A DNA stretch of 64,000 nucleotides from Nectonema munidae (Eukaryota > Nematomorpha > Nectonematoida > Nectonematidae): positions 1,364,001 through 1,428,000 of the forward strand of contig JAUIRK010000894.1 of the NCBI GenBank assembly GCA_030549495.1, given 5' to 3'. Below are positions 1-11,490 of this stretch, one piece after another; within the stretch, counting starts at the first letter, position 1, and each line of letters begins with the position of its first letter. The position numbers and the translations under genes are program-made. The notes beneath the pieces are model-generated. The model ran no database searches, was not told where the DNA came from, and saw only the letters and a program-made list of their open reading frames with translations.

Positions 1-1575
1 TACTTCATAGTGTATTGAAGAAAGCTGATTCGTTTTTTCATTGATCACTCAATTATTATTATTCATCAAATTATCAATCACTTACAATCAATCCATTTTA
101 ATTATATGTTATTGTACATTTTGTTCTATTAAATTTTCAATAGAATGACCCACTTCGAGGGTTTTTATTCAGAAAGGACAATGGGGCATCTTGTAACCTC
201 ACTTATCAACAAAGAAAGTCATTTTTTATTCAAAAATTTTTGCATATATTCAGGGGGTTTGTATTTTTTTTGTTTATCCCCCCCTCCCCCAGCAAAATTT
301 TTATTTTTATAAACTATATCACAACGTGACTATGTTCTGTGATAAAGATGATTTATTTATTTGTGCTAAAGGAAAAGAATAAACCAATTCCTTTAAAACT
401 ACTAACTAGCTTTTACATGATTAAATAACTGTTTATTTAACTTAACTAACGTATATATAAATGTAGTAATAATGTAGATATTACTAAAATTTTGGTAATG
501 AATAACTAATAAAAAATTTTTTATTTAACTTTTTCATAATAAAAATGGGGGAGGGGGTTAACCAATATTCAGGGGTTAGTCATTGAATATAATATAGTAA
601 ACATTATATGGACCCATTTATAGTGTATTCACAAAGGAAAGATTTTGAAGATTTAGCAAAGTATTTTTTAGAAGTTTAATTTTTAATTATTTTTCCCTAT
701 ATTACGTTGCTTTTCGCCCTTCTTTGTTGAAGTGTCGCATCACTTAAATTTATTCCAAATTTACCTCTTGGAGTTGCAAAATTTTTGGCGGGGTTATTAC
801 AGCCACTTCGGTTCATAGTTTGCAACCACTGCGCTAAGTATTTAGTTGATTGTGATTAACAGAATTTGTAATTCTTCTCCTTGTTCATATTTTTAACATT
901 ATTTTTTGTTTATATAAAAAATAGGAATGAAATGATGTTTCTTTTTCGTTCTTGTAAGGAAGGAACTTTTAATGAAGTAAGCCTTTTTGGTTTGTCTGAA
1001 AAAACTATTTTTTCTAAAATAGATTGTAAAATGAAAAATCTTTGCTTTTTTTTATATAATATCTCATTTTTAGTTCATACGATTTTGAATGTCCTTGGAT
1101 GACGTTAATATCTAGAAGGTAACTACTTGTTACATTTCGAATTAGATTTTTATGAGAGAAATAACTAAATATTTTGCTCGATCTACCTCAATTTTTTTAT
1201 CTTTTAAAATGAGCTATATGCGCTTATATTATATCGCGAAACACTGTTCAATTAAACTTAGTATAAATAATAAAATTTAAAATATTATTTTAACAATTTT
1301 ACTTTTTAATTTAAGTTTAAATTTTATTTAATATTCATTATTATTATTAACATTCCAATTTCCAACATTACATCATCATCATCATCATTATCATCAATAC
1401 TAGATTTTGAAGACCTGTAATTGAGTGCATTTATTGGTAAATTTTTTTTACCAGTTATTAACTTGCTGTAATTTGTGTTTTGAAACTAAGCAATGATAAA
1501 AGGTCCTTGTTTTTATTTTATTTTATCAAAAATGGTTTGCTTCTACACTTTCGAAAATTTTATTTAATCTTTTTC
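1..1575. other. AT-rich non-coding stretch
   Basis: I see no supportable gene here. The sequence is strongly AT-rich with runs of A and T and a short ATC microsatellite near 1370-1395. The one open frame on the + strand (about 881-1102) is rich in Phe, Ile and Leu, as expected from A/T runs, and resembles nothing I know. Confidence 0.6.
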
Positions 1576-1579
1576 GCAC

Positions 1580-3790
1580 CTAGAGCATTGTGAACCTGGC
1601 ATCTAAGCAATAACACCCCAGGAGCTCGCTCGTCAACGCGTCGCCTTGACCAAGGAGGATATTCTCCCGATGGCCCGAATCCAAAAACCGGGCTTTCTTT
1701 AGGATGTTAGAGGGGATAATAGAACCCATGCTGAAGAGCCTTGTGGATACCCAATTGACTGCCCTCAATGATGTTCTTAGACTGATGTTGACACGCTTTT
1801 AGTTGGACCGCATCAGATTCTGACAGCGCTGGGAGTTTTGAAGCGGTCAGAATTACCCGGGTCCTGGAGGCCTCGAGATTTCATCCTCGGGCAGATGTCC
1901 GGTCTAAACAGCGCCCTCGGGCCACCGAGCCGAACTTCAGGTCTAGTAGATGTTCCATTGAAGATTGGGAGTGGCAGGTGACGATCAATCGGTTCTATCA
2001 ACAGAAGGAAGACGCGAAAGTCGCTCGGTCAGTATCACCAAAGCCAACTACCCTGGAACAGCCGACCTTCTAAAGGATCTAGAGACCACTCGTCAAGCCA
2101 AAATGGAGGAATACGTCACAACGCACATATTAGGAGTACTGGCAGCTTACCATATAAAGGTCAACTCCCAAACCCTAGCCCAATGGCGGGAGCTCTTTAC
2201 ATCAGTGCTTTCTCCAGTAGAGGAACCCCTCCTGGATTCAGGCATAGCCAGCCCAGATGATTCACCAGGCGATGATAGCTCATTTTTTCCGAAATATATA
2301 AGAATAATTCAGCAATAAGATGAAACTCAAAAGTGCATTAAAGATAATAGAGTGGTGATATCAAGATATTAGCATGGATAGACTTATGAGCGTTTCTGGA
2401 TGAAATCTTTAATGTTCTGCAATTGCTTGTTCATCGCACTCAACACCTCTTGGCGAACAACGTCTAGATGGGCAGCGAAAGCAATTGACTGGTCATCTGC
2501 CCATATTCCCATGATGGCATATTCATTTTAGGATTGCCAGCTTCAGATCTCTCTCAAGACTTCTTCTGATTCTTGGCTATTAGGAATGAGTCAACTTTGT
2601 TTCGTTATGATTGCTTTTCTTTCTAAGAACTCCATTTGTTTTTGGGCCTGCCTGGCTAGTTGGTTGAACTAGGGTGCCCGAGCTACAGCAAGGGTTCTGG
2701 TTTACAAAGGACTTACAGATTTTGTTGCCATTAGATGATAAAATAACTTGTCTCTGAATGCATGGTCTTGCTTCCATCTTGTCTGCCGGCATATCAGAAA
2801 TGAGGATAGCAAGAGTTTCAATGGTGTGGCTCAGAACGAGTGCAGCCAGTTGTTTACATGCATCTTTTTCTGCTAAGCTGGGAATATGAACAGCAATACC
2901 CTCAACTTGATAACGGGAAAACTCTTGTATTTGTTTAGCGTCATCAAGGTGACTCTGATAATACAACAATCTCAGATGATGCATCACGGAGAGTTTCGCA
3001 ATCTGTTTCCCATAACATGCGAGAGACTTTATCAATGGAGGGAGGGGTTTGAGCACAACCGCTCCAAATCTGATGGTAGTGGTTTGAAATAGTTCGTATA
3101 CAAGTCTAGCCTGCTCAAGCAAGCATTTCCAAGAGCACTCATATGTGAATGGTTGATCAATTCTCTCAGTGGGAGAAGATTTGATCTCTTACAATATGCA
3201 TCATACTGAAAGTCTCGATTTTAGACCAATGCTCTTCGCAACACTTCTATGTTATCATTTTGGACATCACCCACAATCCAACTGCTATCAGTCCTAAAAT
3301 CATCCATGATCTCCTTGGTAGGCCTTAGTTCTTTGGGCCAGCTGTCCAGACAATCAGTCTGATTGGGAGTAAGCAAGGCCTAGGCAAATCAAAGCAGCAG
3401 CCGCTGCTATCTTGGCGCAGTACTCATCAGATAGATTTACAGGACCTCTATCTAAGAGGGTGTAATGCTTAATTTTGAAGTTGCGCCCCACCCTAGGCAT
3501 GACATGGTGAAAAAAGCTAGCATTGATGCCGAGGATACGACTATCCAAAGAGATTTTTGTATCAATGAAGAATTGATAAAAATCTCTTTCAATATGTCAT
3601 AACAGATTATAGGGGCTTGTGTGCCTTCGCCATGTCAGCCAGCGTGGCGCTTAGGGATAGGAAGTCAGGATAAATTAGGTAAGTAAGGTTCTGCCCCATT
3701 ATGGCAGTAAGCCATATGGCAGGGGTTCATCTAGGCAGAGAGAATGATTAGGGTTTGCACTTGGCCGTCAGAGGCTGTAGCGCTATGGGT
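1580..3790. pseudogene. GC-richer island of decayed coding fragments, fossil mobile or virus-like element, family unidentified
   Basis: This island is visibly richer in G and C than the DNA on either side. It holds coding-like fragments on both strands. On the + strand about 1.6-2.32 kb gives an acidic, helical-looking protein fragment ending near 2318. On the - strand about 2.58-3.75 kb gives a longer protein-like region with Leu/Ala-rich helices (for example 2580-3122 and 3354-3548). The two sets converge tail to tail. I do not recognise either protein. The frames are broken in several places, so this is an old copy and not a working gene. A retroelement or a larger virus-like element is possible. 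No terminal repeats were found, so the ends are only approximate and set by the change in composition. Confidence 0.45.
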
Positions 3791-3935
3791 TAATAATAAT
3801 AATGCCAAAATACCTTTTTTTTTTATCAACGTCCTCAGTTGAGTCTATTTCCCAATCCGTCGGGTAACCACCGGGCACCGGATAGGGAAATACAACAACC
3901 ACTATGTCCTATCGATCTCGGCACGAATCGATCTT
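3790..3935 (-). repeat. LINE-type 3' end, copy 1
   Basis: This closely matches the segment at 5081-5217 over about 140 bases, in the same orientation. Read on the - strand both copies end in GGCATTATTATTATT, a simple ATT tail of the kind left by several non-LTR retrotransposons. The copies diverge beyond position 3935. The tail abuts the GC-richer island, so the insertion lies at its right edge. The parent LINE or SINE family is not identified. Confidence 0.55.
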
Positions 3936-5080
3936 CGCAGGTCTATTTCAACATCGATAACTTACGCCTTACTCGTTATCACTTCTGAAGTTTCTCAAGA
4001 TGGCTAACAATTATGAGGCCTTGTCCTCGTGTCCACCTTTGTGAGGGTTGAGTTTTCTAACGAATATTATTTGATAATAAAAATATAACAAACTTCTGAT
4101 AATAATTAAAACAATAAGGTTCATTCTTAGAATCGTCATTCCTCAATTAGCTTTGGAATGTTTCTAACTTCCTTATTTCATCGCTATGAAATGACCTCTA
4201 AAATACTTCAACATATTATTCAAAGTAGAAATCTTAATTTTCCTCCCTTGTCTTTCCACATTGATTCAGGAAAAATTCCTCGTTTTATTGAATGATGAAA
4301 ATGGATTTATTGAACTTCTTTTCAAGTTTTTGAGTATTTTGTTTCGTACGCATACTTGCTTGATTTATGTGTGCCATCAAACATTTCTTTATTTCGAGCA
4401 ACGTCATGAATAAAAGTTTTTTTCATACACAATTTCATTGATTGAATAAATATATGTATCAATTTAAAAGAGACTTAAAAGGTTTCATTTAACTATTTTT
4501 CTTTTCGACAAGATTTTAACACATAATCGTCATCCACAAATGATTTATCCTACTCTCTCTCTCTGCTATCATCAATATCGCGAATGTTGTCAAGAAGGGT
4601 GAAGCTTTAAAGTGATTTATAAAAGTCAATAGTTTGATACATACATTGTATATACTATACAATAATTCTATAGAATGTTCATAACTTGTACTGAAAATAT
4701 TGTACTCAAACATCTCACCACGCATATTTATATTTTCTATTATTTGAATATATGAAGCCTCAAATTGGATCGAATTTTAAGACCAACAACTAGTTCTCTT
4801 GTAAAAAATAGATTATTTGTAGGAGATTGTAAAGCATCAGTGTGTTATGTTGCCACGTTTAATACACTCTACGAAAAGTGACTATTTCCCCTTTTCAATG
4901 TTGTGTTCGGACGATATTGGCTCAGAAAATCACCACTCAAATCGACACCACCCACTCCAAATGCACATTCTTCATAACCTCAATTTTTTTCTTATAAATC
5001 GTTTCTTTGAATACACTCTTTTGATTGCAGCATAGCACAGGAGCGTTTCTGTAAGCTTGTCCCTGAAAATCTGATGGTAG
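3936..5080. other. AT-rich non-coding stretch
   Basis: No gene or repeat was recognised. There is a short TC microsatellite near 4551-4564. The open frames on either strand are short, low-complexity and unlike any family I know. Part of the left end may be the unshared 5' remainder of the neighbouring retroelement copy. Confidence 0.5.
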
Positions 5081-5217
5081 TAATAATAATGCCAAAGTCC
5101 TTTTTTATCAACATCCTCAGTCGAGTCTATTTCCCAATCCGTCGGGTAACCACCGGACACCGGATAGGGAAATACAACAACCACTATCTCCTATCGATCT
5201 CGGCACGAATCGATCTT
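5081..5217 (-). repeat. LINE-type 3' end, copy 2
   Basis: This is the second copy of the repeat seen at 3790-3935, again with the ATT tail on the - strand 3' side. Read on the - strand it keeps an open frame (PTDWEIDSTEDVDKK and a Tyr run made by the tail), which suggests the C-terminal end of a retrotransposon ORF. The element probably extends to about 5420, where composition returns to background. Differences from copy 1 are few, so the two insertions look similar in age. Confidence 0.55.
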
Positions 5218-6075
5218 GTCCGATTCGTTGATGCGAGTTGAGTTGTCAGCATGGTTGCGCAATCCAAGCGAAAATCGCCGACTTCTAGTATTTTAAGTGT
5301 TCGCCTTCGATTTCGAGTACTTAAAAACATAATAAATTTAACGCCATCTGTTCACTTCTGATTCGAATCCTATTCCTTTAAAAGCTCCACTCTCTAAACC
5401 TGGTTACGTGGGGACGCTCCTTCCTCCGCCTGCCTCTATTACGCATCTAACTTGGGTCCTGAAATAACAATTCTGTTATTTTCATTGGATGCTTGCGTAT
5501 ATCCTCTATCCTTTTGTTCTTTGAGATGTTAGCAAGTGAAGAAATTGGCAAAAATAATATTCTGCTCGGACTTTTCATTGTTGGCATAAGCTTTTATTTT
5601 CTCATTTCTCTGTCTTCGGTCCAGTACATTCGTTGACGCCGTCTTCCGTTGTATCCTGTTAAAAATCGCAATAAATTTATTTAAATTCGCTAGAAATCAA
5701 TTTTTTGTAAAGACTTATTTAAATAGAACAAAATCTCCATGCTTCACATCTCGAAAAGGTAGTTTTTTTCCACTCTGGAATCTTTATATTAGAAAGTTGA
5801 AAATACATTTAGTTCTCTTGAAGCATAATTAGGAAAAGAAAAATCTCTAGTGCCTTCGTTTTCACCTTCCTCACCTAAATCTGTGTAGCGTTACCATCAT
5901 CGCTATCTGGTGCTAAAATTGTAATGTTTTGTTCAATTTCACTTTCAAAGTCCAAGACTGTGTACACGGCTCATGCTAGTGAGAATGTTAAATATTTTTC
6001 TCCACCATCATCATTATGAGATTTATAAGAAGTATACATATGCTAAAATGTTAAAAATAGTGCACAAGGGGATCA
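5218..6075. other. non-coding stretch next to repeat copy 2
   Basis: The first 200 bases are richer in GC than the surroundings and may belong to the 5' part of the retroelement copy. The rest is AT-rich with no frame that I can support. Confidence 0.4.
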
Positions 6076-6321
6076 CAGTCAATGTGCGTAATCGGAGTTG
6101 GAAGTCAGTTTGAGTTGGAGTCCAATTTTTTAAATAAAAAAAGAATTAAAAAGAAGAACTTCCTCAATAAAGAAGAATTTTTGAAAAAGAGGTGTCCCTT
6201 CTTTAGTTAGCGTTGGCTTTAAATAATAATTAACAAAATTTATGTTCTTGTAGTCGGATTCTGATTTTTATAAATACTTGGAGTCGTATTCCGTATTTTC
6301 CTTCTGATTCGTGCAACCCTG
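6076..6321. repeat. short GGAGTCGG-type hAT-like non-autonomous element (possible)
   Basis: The ends are loosely inverted: CAGTCAATGTGCGTAATCGG on the left, and CAGGGTTGCACGAATCAGAA when the right end is read on the - strand. The inside carries several GGAGT/GTCGG repeats. A related segment lies at 16549-16808. Terminal CAGGGnTG followed by GGAGTCGG repeats is known from hAT-type miniature elements in many invertebrates. No target duplication was found, so the call rests on the ends alone. Confidence 0.35.
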
Positions 6322-7291
6322 AATTCAAATTTGTATTCTTTTTTTTCTGCTTTAAAAAATTTGCACCTTACTACTTTTTTATATAAATATTTTACAATTA
6401 TGTTCGATCTCAATGAGGGTAATTAGTTTTCAATTTTCTAAAGATTTTATCATTAATATATATTAGAAATTGGAGTTTATCTAAGTATGCCAGTTTGCAA
6501 TCTCAGCGTATACATTTGTATGGTCCATTTTCATTTATTTTCTTATCACCCATTATATTTTTTATCATTTTAATGCATTTTGTATGTAATGCTTTTTCAT
6601 AGTTATTTTGCTAGCTTATAAGTATGCAAGTATTTTAATATGACTTCGGAAATACAAGATTTTACCATATGGGTGTGCCGTTTCGAAAGTTCAATAAACG
6701 TTCCGCAGCGTAAGAAAGATTGGGAAGCACTTGATACGATCATATCATAAAAATATCAATGCAAATTTTTTGATATATATTTTTCTTTTGATGCTTATAT
6801 ATTGATAAAAAGAGGTATCATAAAAATCAAAAATTTCTCGTTAAATGAACTAATCACTGTATTGGGAATAGCTAAGTTTCTAAAATACAGTTATTTAGCC
6901 ATGCCAGCCAGTCAGCTAGTTAGTTAGGTTTGTTAAAAGAGGTAATGTTTTTACGGGTAAATTTTTTTATATATTTTTTTTCGTAATAATTTTGTCACAC
7001 CTTGAAATTGCAGACATATCTGCACTAATTTAAAAGTGACGATTAAGACATACTTTTTTTTATTAACAACGCCAAGAAATATTTTAATACCACTGCTCAT
7101 TATTTTAATTAAATCTTCTTCACTTCTGGGTAATTTGCTTGGAAAGGAGAAGAGATGTCATTTCTTTTCAAGTGCTATACACATTACAACATTATTGGAT
7201 ATGTCAAGTTGTGTGCATAATGTCATAAATATGATTTAACAGCAACATGCATTCAAATGCGCGCGTTCATACCTACCTACCTCTAAATACA

Positions 7292-7336
7292 TACTACTAC
7301 TACTACTACTACTACTACTACATACTACTACTACTA
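7292..7336. repeat. ACT/TAC trinucleotide microsatellite
   Basis: About fourteen tandem ACT units with one interruption (ACAT). A CA dinucleotide run follows at 7365-7384. Both are simple-sequence repeats without sign of coding. Confidence 0.9.
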
Positions 7337-7409
7337 CATTGCATTCTATTGTTTAAATCGTCTTTACACACACACACACACACAGTATTTGTGTAACTTT
7401 TTAAGTATA

Positions 7410-7457
7410 CTCACACAATCCACAATTTGAGAAAAAGAAGGGCTTAACCCATTTCAT
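7410..7457 (+). repeat. 48-base direct repeat, copy 1
   Basis: It is identical at 47 of 48 positions to 9844-9891, about 2.4 kb downstream in the same orientation. It starts CTCACACAATCCACAATTTG and ends ACCCATTTCAT. The sequence just before both copies (TTTTAAGTATAC) also matches. It may be part of an unknown dispersed repeat. Confidence 0.8.
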
Positions 7458-9843
7458 TCCAGAAAAAGCCGACCCGATTAAGCAACTTGATATGAATGTG
7501 CCTTGAAATTGAGTATTCGCCTGCGTCAGTTAAAACAAAGAAGCACATCTTTAATTTTACTCACCCGTGAAACAAGTAAAGTAATATGGAAAGCACTCCC
7601 AACGCCAAACACGTCTCTTCATGATATAAAATAGGAAAAATTCAAAATTATTGGTGGAGCGAATGGCTTTTTCATCCCATTGAAATCACACGGGCTTAAT
7701 GTAATGTTGAAAAATAGTGATATATTTTTCTACTTTAAAATGATTACATTTTCACTAGATGTTCTAAAAACATTTACTTACTTAGAAACTGCTTTATGGG
7801 GTAGTTGTCCTCAAAGGTAATTCTCCCACACACATATATGTACTACCCATTCATTTATGGAATATATTTTGGATGCATAAATTCTTTTTATTTGGTGCCC
7901 CATCCATGAGTCGGAACTTACGAGTCGAACCCGGAGTTGGTATAATTTCTTAAAATTAATTGTATTTTTGTAAGCCTATGTAATTGCCCTGGTTTTAAAT
8001 TTTTAAGTATTTCGATTCCGAGTGAGATAATTTTCTTCCAACTGCCCAACATTGGCTTCAACAAATGAGCCCCTTCAGCCATTGAGCCTAACACAATTAG
8101 GACCACAAAAATAATATTTTTTAGATAAAACAATAATCATTAAAATGCTTTAATCATAACTTCTGTATGTCTACTATGAACTTGCAAGGAAATTCAATGA
8201 TAGATAAGTTCGATAATTTTCTTTTTCTATACCGACCATACTCTACTATACTGCACAATAGAGGTCTTCGTTATTTTTTAATCTCTGTGTAGTATATATA
8301 AGCTTAATTATTATTTAATTAAGCCTAATGATATGCATAAAAATAAGGACATTTAACTAATTACTATTTTAACCCTAAAAAGATGAAATGTTATTAGTAG
8401 ACTCAATTTTTGTAGGTTTAATTTTCGGTGAATTCAATTCTCGGTTCATGTTTTCGCTTACACATGCGACATACAACATGGTCGTTATTATTATATATCA
8501 ACTAATGAAGCATTATTTTTATGGGAAATTGTCATTATTTGTAAGCGTATCTTATAGTGGTTACCTTGTCATTTCTTGTCATTTGAACATCTCGATTAGA
8601 TTCTTTATCCACTCAACCTTGAAACAACTATCCTGATCCATAAATCCTCTTTATTTTCTTGATCTCACCACCACTCACAGCATTTCCTCTATTCATATAA
8701 AACGCTGGGAGAATGCTTATGAAAAGCCAAAAAACTGCATTAAGACTCATTATTACACTAAGACGAGCAAATTAATATGCATTTTTCAAGTTCAGAGTAT
8801 CGGAAGTACATGACCGTAATTTGTTTCTTTGTTCCTGCCATTTGCTTTCTATCTTCTTCACATTAATACTCAACCACATTAAGTATTTATAGATTCAATT
8901 TTATATTTAAAATGTTAAGCCTAGAATAGAATTATAGCAGCTTAGTTTAAAGCAGCATATTTTTTCCAAAGTCTATTTTCACTGTTGTTTTTCCTAACTT
9001 TTATTTCAAAAGTATAATAAACTGATAAAATTCATTCAAAAATTTGTCGCCATTTTGAAATTTTCAAAGAACCGAATTTAACCTTTTACCTAAATAAACA
9101 GAAATTATATTCGAAATATTCTTAAAATTTGCAAATTTTGATTTTTTCGATCAAATTATTATAATGCGACGACATATTTCAATATTTTTAGCTGTTTGGA
9201 ATGAAAAATAAATATTTTTTTATTATTTATTCCATTTAGAATTTTAATGTTTTAAAAATAGAATGATGGGATGTGTTTCAATATTGTTAACAAATTAGAT
9301 TTTTTTAACTTTTCATTTATTTTTTATAAGTTAAAAAACTGAAATCTCTCAAAAAAAATTGAGATTTTAATTTTCAAACATATTAAAAATAATGTGATAT
9401 ATCTTTAATTAATTATTTGCAATCAAAAATATGCGTGTTTTATATGCGAAAAAAAGTATACTTTTGAATTGTAATAAACTTTAAAATATTCACAATTAAA
9501 AGATAACAAGATAAATGAGCTTTCTTTCACACTTTTAGTGGCAAGGATGTTCCTGATTTTGGGATACTACAAAACGATTCAGACTAGTTTATATATTTTT
9601 TTGGAAATGATGCACCACTATGTCATTCAAAATATTGACTACTCTTTAACGAATAATTTTTTCAGGGTTTTGTTCTACTATGAGTAGAGTTTCTGATTTC
9701 TTGATTAGATAATTTTTTTGAGAAATGAGGGATTAAATAGAGAATTCTTGGGACTCGAAATTTTTTTTTCTCTAAACTTTTTGGAGATAAAATCTTATAT
9801 GCAATTAAAAAAGATGGGAAAGCATTTTAAGTATACTTTGACA

Positions 9844-9891
9844 CTCACACAATCCACAATTTGAGAAAAAGAAGGGTTTAACCCATTTCAT
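9844..9891 (+). repeat. 48-base direct repeat, copy 2
   Basis: This is the partner of 7410-7457 with one base difference. It lies just before a weak transposon-like region at about 9.95 kb. Confidence 0.8.
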
Positions 9892-10390
9892 CCTTCATGC
9901 TATTCCAATGTTTAAAATGTTTTTTATAGTTTAGAATAGAGTTTCTCAATCGTGGGCGAAACACCCACTTTTGGACAAAAATGGAATTGAGGTATATATA
10001 TATTTTTTTGAAAATAGCTTGGCATTATTTAAACAAATATTCAAATATTTTTTCAAAAACTGGTTTTTACATGAGAATTTAATATTGTAAAAATTTCAAT
10101 GAAAGAGATCATAAAAATGAACTAAAAGAGCACATATTCTTCAGGATTAAAAACTTTTAAACTCAAAATAGAAGAATTGCTATTCAATCTTTAGGTGTAG
10201 AAAATTTTGAGGAAGTGTTTATTGACCTTAAATGTAATGAAGAAATCAAATTAAAGTTTGAAAAGGTGAAAAATTTTCGCAATTTTTTCATTTCACAGTG
10301 GGCGATTTTAAAAGTTTTTTGAGTCGACGCTTTAAACAAAAAGGCAGAGCGACCCTTGTTTGAAAAGCTTCAAAGAAATTTTAAGATTTC

Positions 10391-10700
10391 TTTATTTTGA
10401 ATTGCATAAAAATAGAAAAATAACGAGAATCTTTTTCTCGAGTCTCTTGTATATTTTCTCGAATATCAAGAAGCAAATAAAAGCTTTGAAGTCTCGAGAA
10501 ATTAGACTCGAAAAACCTTGAGACAGAAACTCTAACTATGCGTGCTTTCCTATCACTCAACTTGCTAGTTGAAGGTGCACTTGAAACATTTTCTCTTTCT
10601 TCATCTGATGAAAACGCGCTCTTTGTTACATTTCTGTAAATCGCCAGCTTCTTCTTGGTGAATTCTTCTCTCTGGTCTTCTACGAGCTCAGAGAATTTTT
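10391..10700 (-). pseudogene. unrecognised coding-like open stretch without a start
   Basis: Read on the - strand this is open for about 100 codons. The first 60 look like real protein: mixed charged residues such as SELVEDQREEFTKKKLAIYR, then a Ser/Glu-rich stretch (SSDEERENVSSAPSTSK). The later part is low-complexity with repeated CTCGAG motifs and may be non-coding. An AAG/GTTTTT junction near 10517 could be a weak splice donor. There is no Met near the start. It could be an exon of an unknown gene or a transposon fragment, and I cannot name it. Confidence 0.3.
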
Positions 10701-11271
10701 TTATTTACCATCAAACCAATATAAAGAAATCTATAAGGCCTCTTTTTTGAGTATGTGATCTGAGAAAGTTTGAAAGAAATTTTGAAGACTGATCGCCTGC
10801 TTTCCTTTTTATTAGAATTTTATACATAGTATATTTAAAGCAGACAATATTAACTTCTTGGTACACTGGTGTCACAATGGGCCTCAAGAGAGTTAAATTT
10901 TCATATATTCTAAATTTTTTCATGCATATATTCACTAAACATACCATTTCTCAATGACTTGTTAATCTACTTTTTTAGTTCCGTTATTTAAATTGTAATT
11001 CATAAAGGATTTTGAATTGTAAAACTTTATAATTTTTATAATAAAGTAACTTTTCTTCCAAAAATGAAATTTTATTTATATAAAGTTATTATATAAACAC
11101 TTAGAGAAGAAGTTTTTTTTAATTGTCTATTTTGACTAACATTTTCATTCTCCAATAATGAATCGATTTGAAGTGTCTAATTCTGACTAAAATTGGGATA
11201 CTTGTCACGTATGTGTTTACTTTGATTTATTTTTACTTTTCTGAATTTTTATTTGTCCAATTTCATCGTAG
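10701..11271. other. region upstream of the first Phactr exon seen
   Basis: AT-rich. The last 20 bases before 11272 have the T-rich look and TAG end of an intron acceptor, so this is most likely intron sequence of Phactr. The - strand frame at 10711-10947 is unsupported. Confidence 0.5.
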
Positions 11272-11490
11272 AGTTGGAAAGACGTATATCAGTTCGTATG
11301 AGTCGAGATGCTTTAATATCGAAAGGAATTTTGAAAGAAAATTGCAAAGCAAATAAAAGCGAAGATCATTTTCCACAATTCCCATCTAATTCCATCCAAA
11401 ATGGCGATGTTGCTGATATCCGCGATGAATTGCTCAATCCTGGTCCACATGAAAATGACATGCTCTACGTTGATGCCGACTTAAACCCAA
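11272..11490 (+). CDS. Phactr: Phactr exon a: N-terminal RPEL motif
   Basis: The acceptor is TTTCATCGTAG and the donor is A/GTAAGT. The exon starts with two bases of a split codon and ends with one. It encodes [20 protein letters not shown], the N-terminal RPEL-type actin-binding motif of Phactr, followed by a polar tail ending DADLNP. In relatives this motif follows a basic nuclear-import sequence, which is not visible upstream. Confidence 0.85.

Larger units (their letters stand above)
6322..10390. other. long AT-rich non-coding stretch with simple repeats
   Basis: No gene was recognised. The stretch contains an ACT microsatellite, a CA microsatellite and a 48-base direct repeat, listed separately. 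Around 9945-10360 a GTGGGCG motif occurs twice in opposite settings, and the interior reads weakly like protein on the + strand. This may be a very old hAT remnant, but I cannot set its ends. The - strand frame at 7918-8133 begins with a hydrophobic run resembling a signal peptide but has no other support. Confidence 0.45.

Noticed and set aside
7292-7384. CRISPR-like array
   Set aside because: The repeats are simple microsatellites without unique spacers in a eukaryotic context.
7918-8133. - strand frame that starts like a signal peptide
   Set aside because: Hydrophobic starts are common in A/T-rich chance frames. There is no cysteine pattern, homologue or promoter support.
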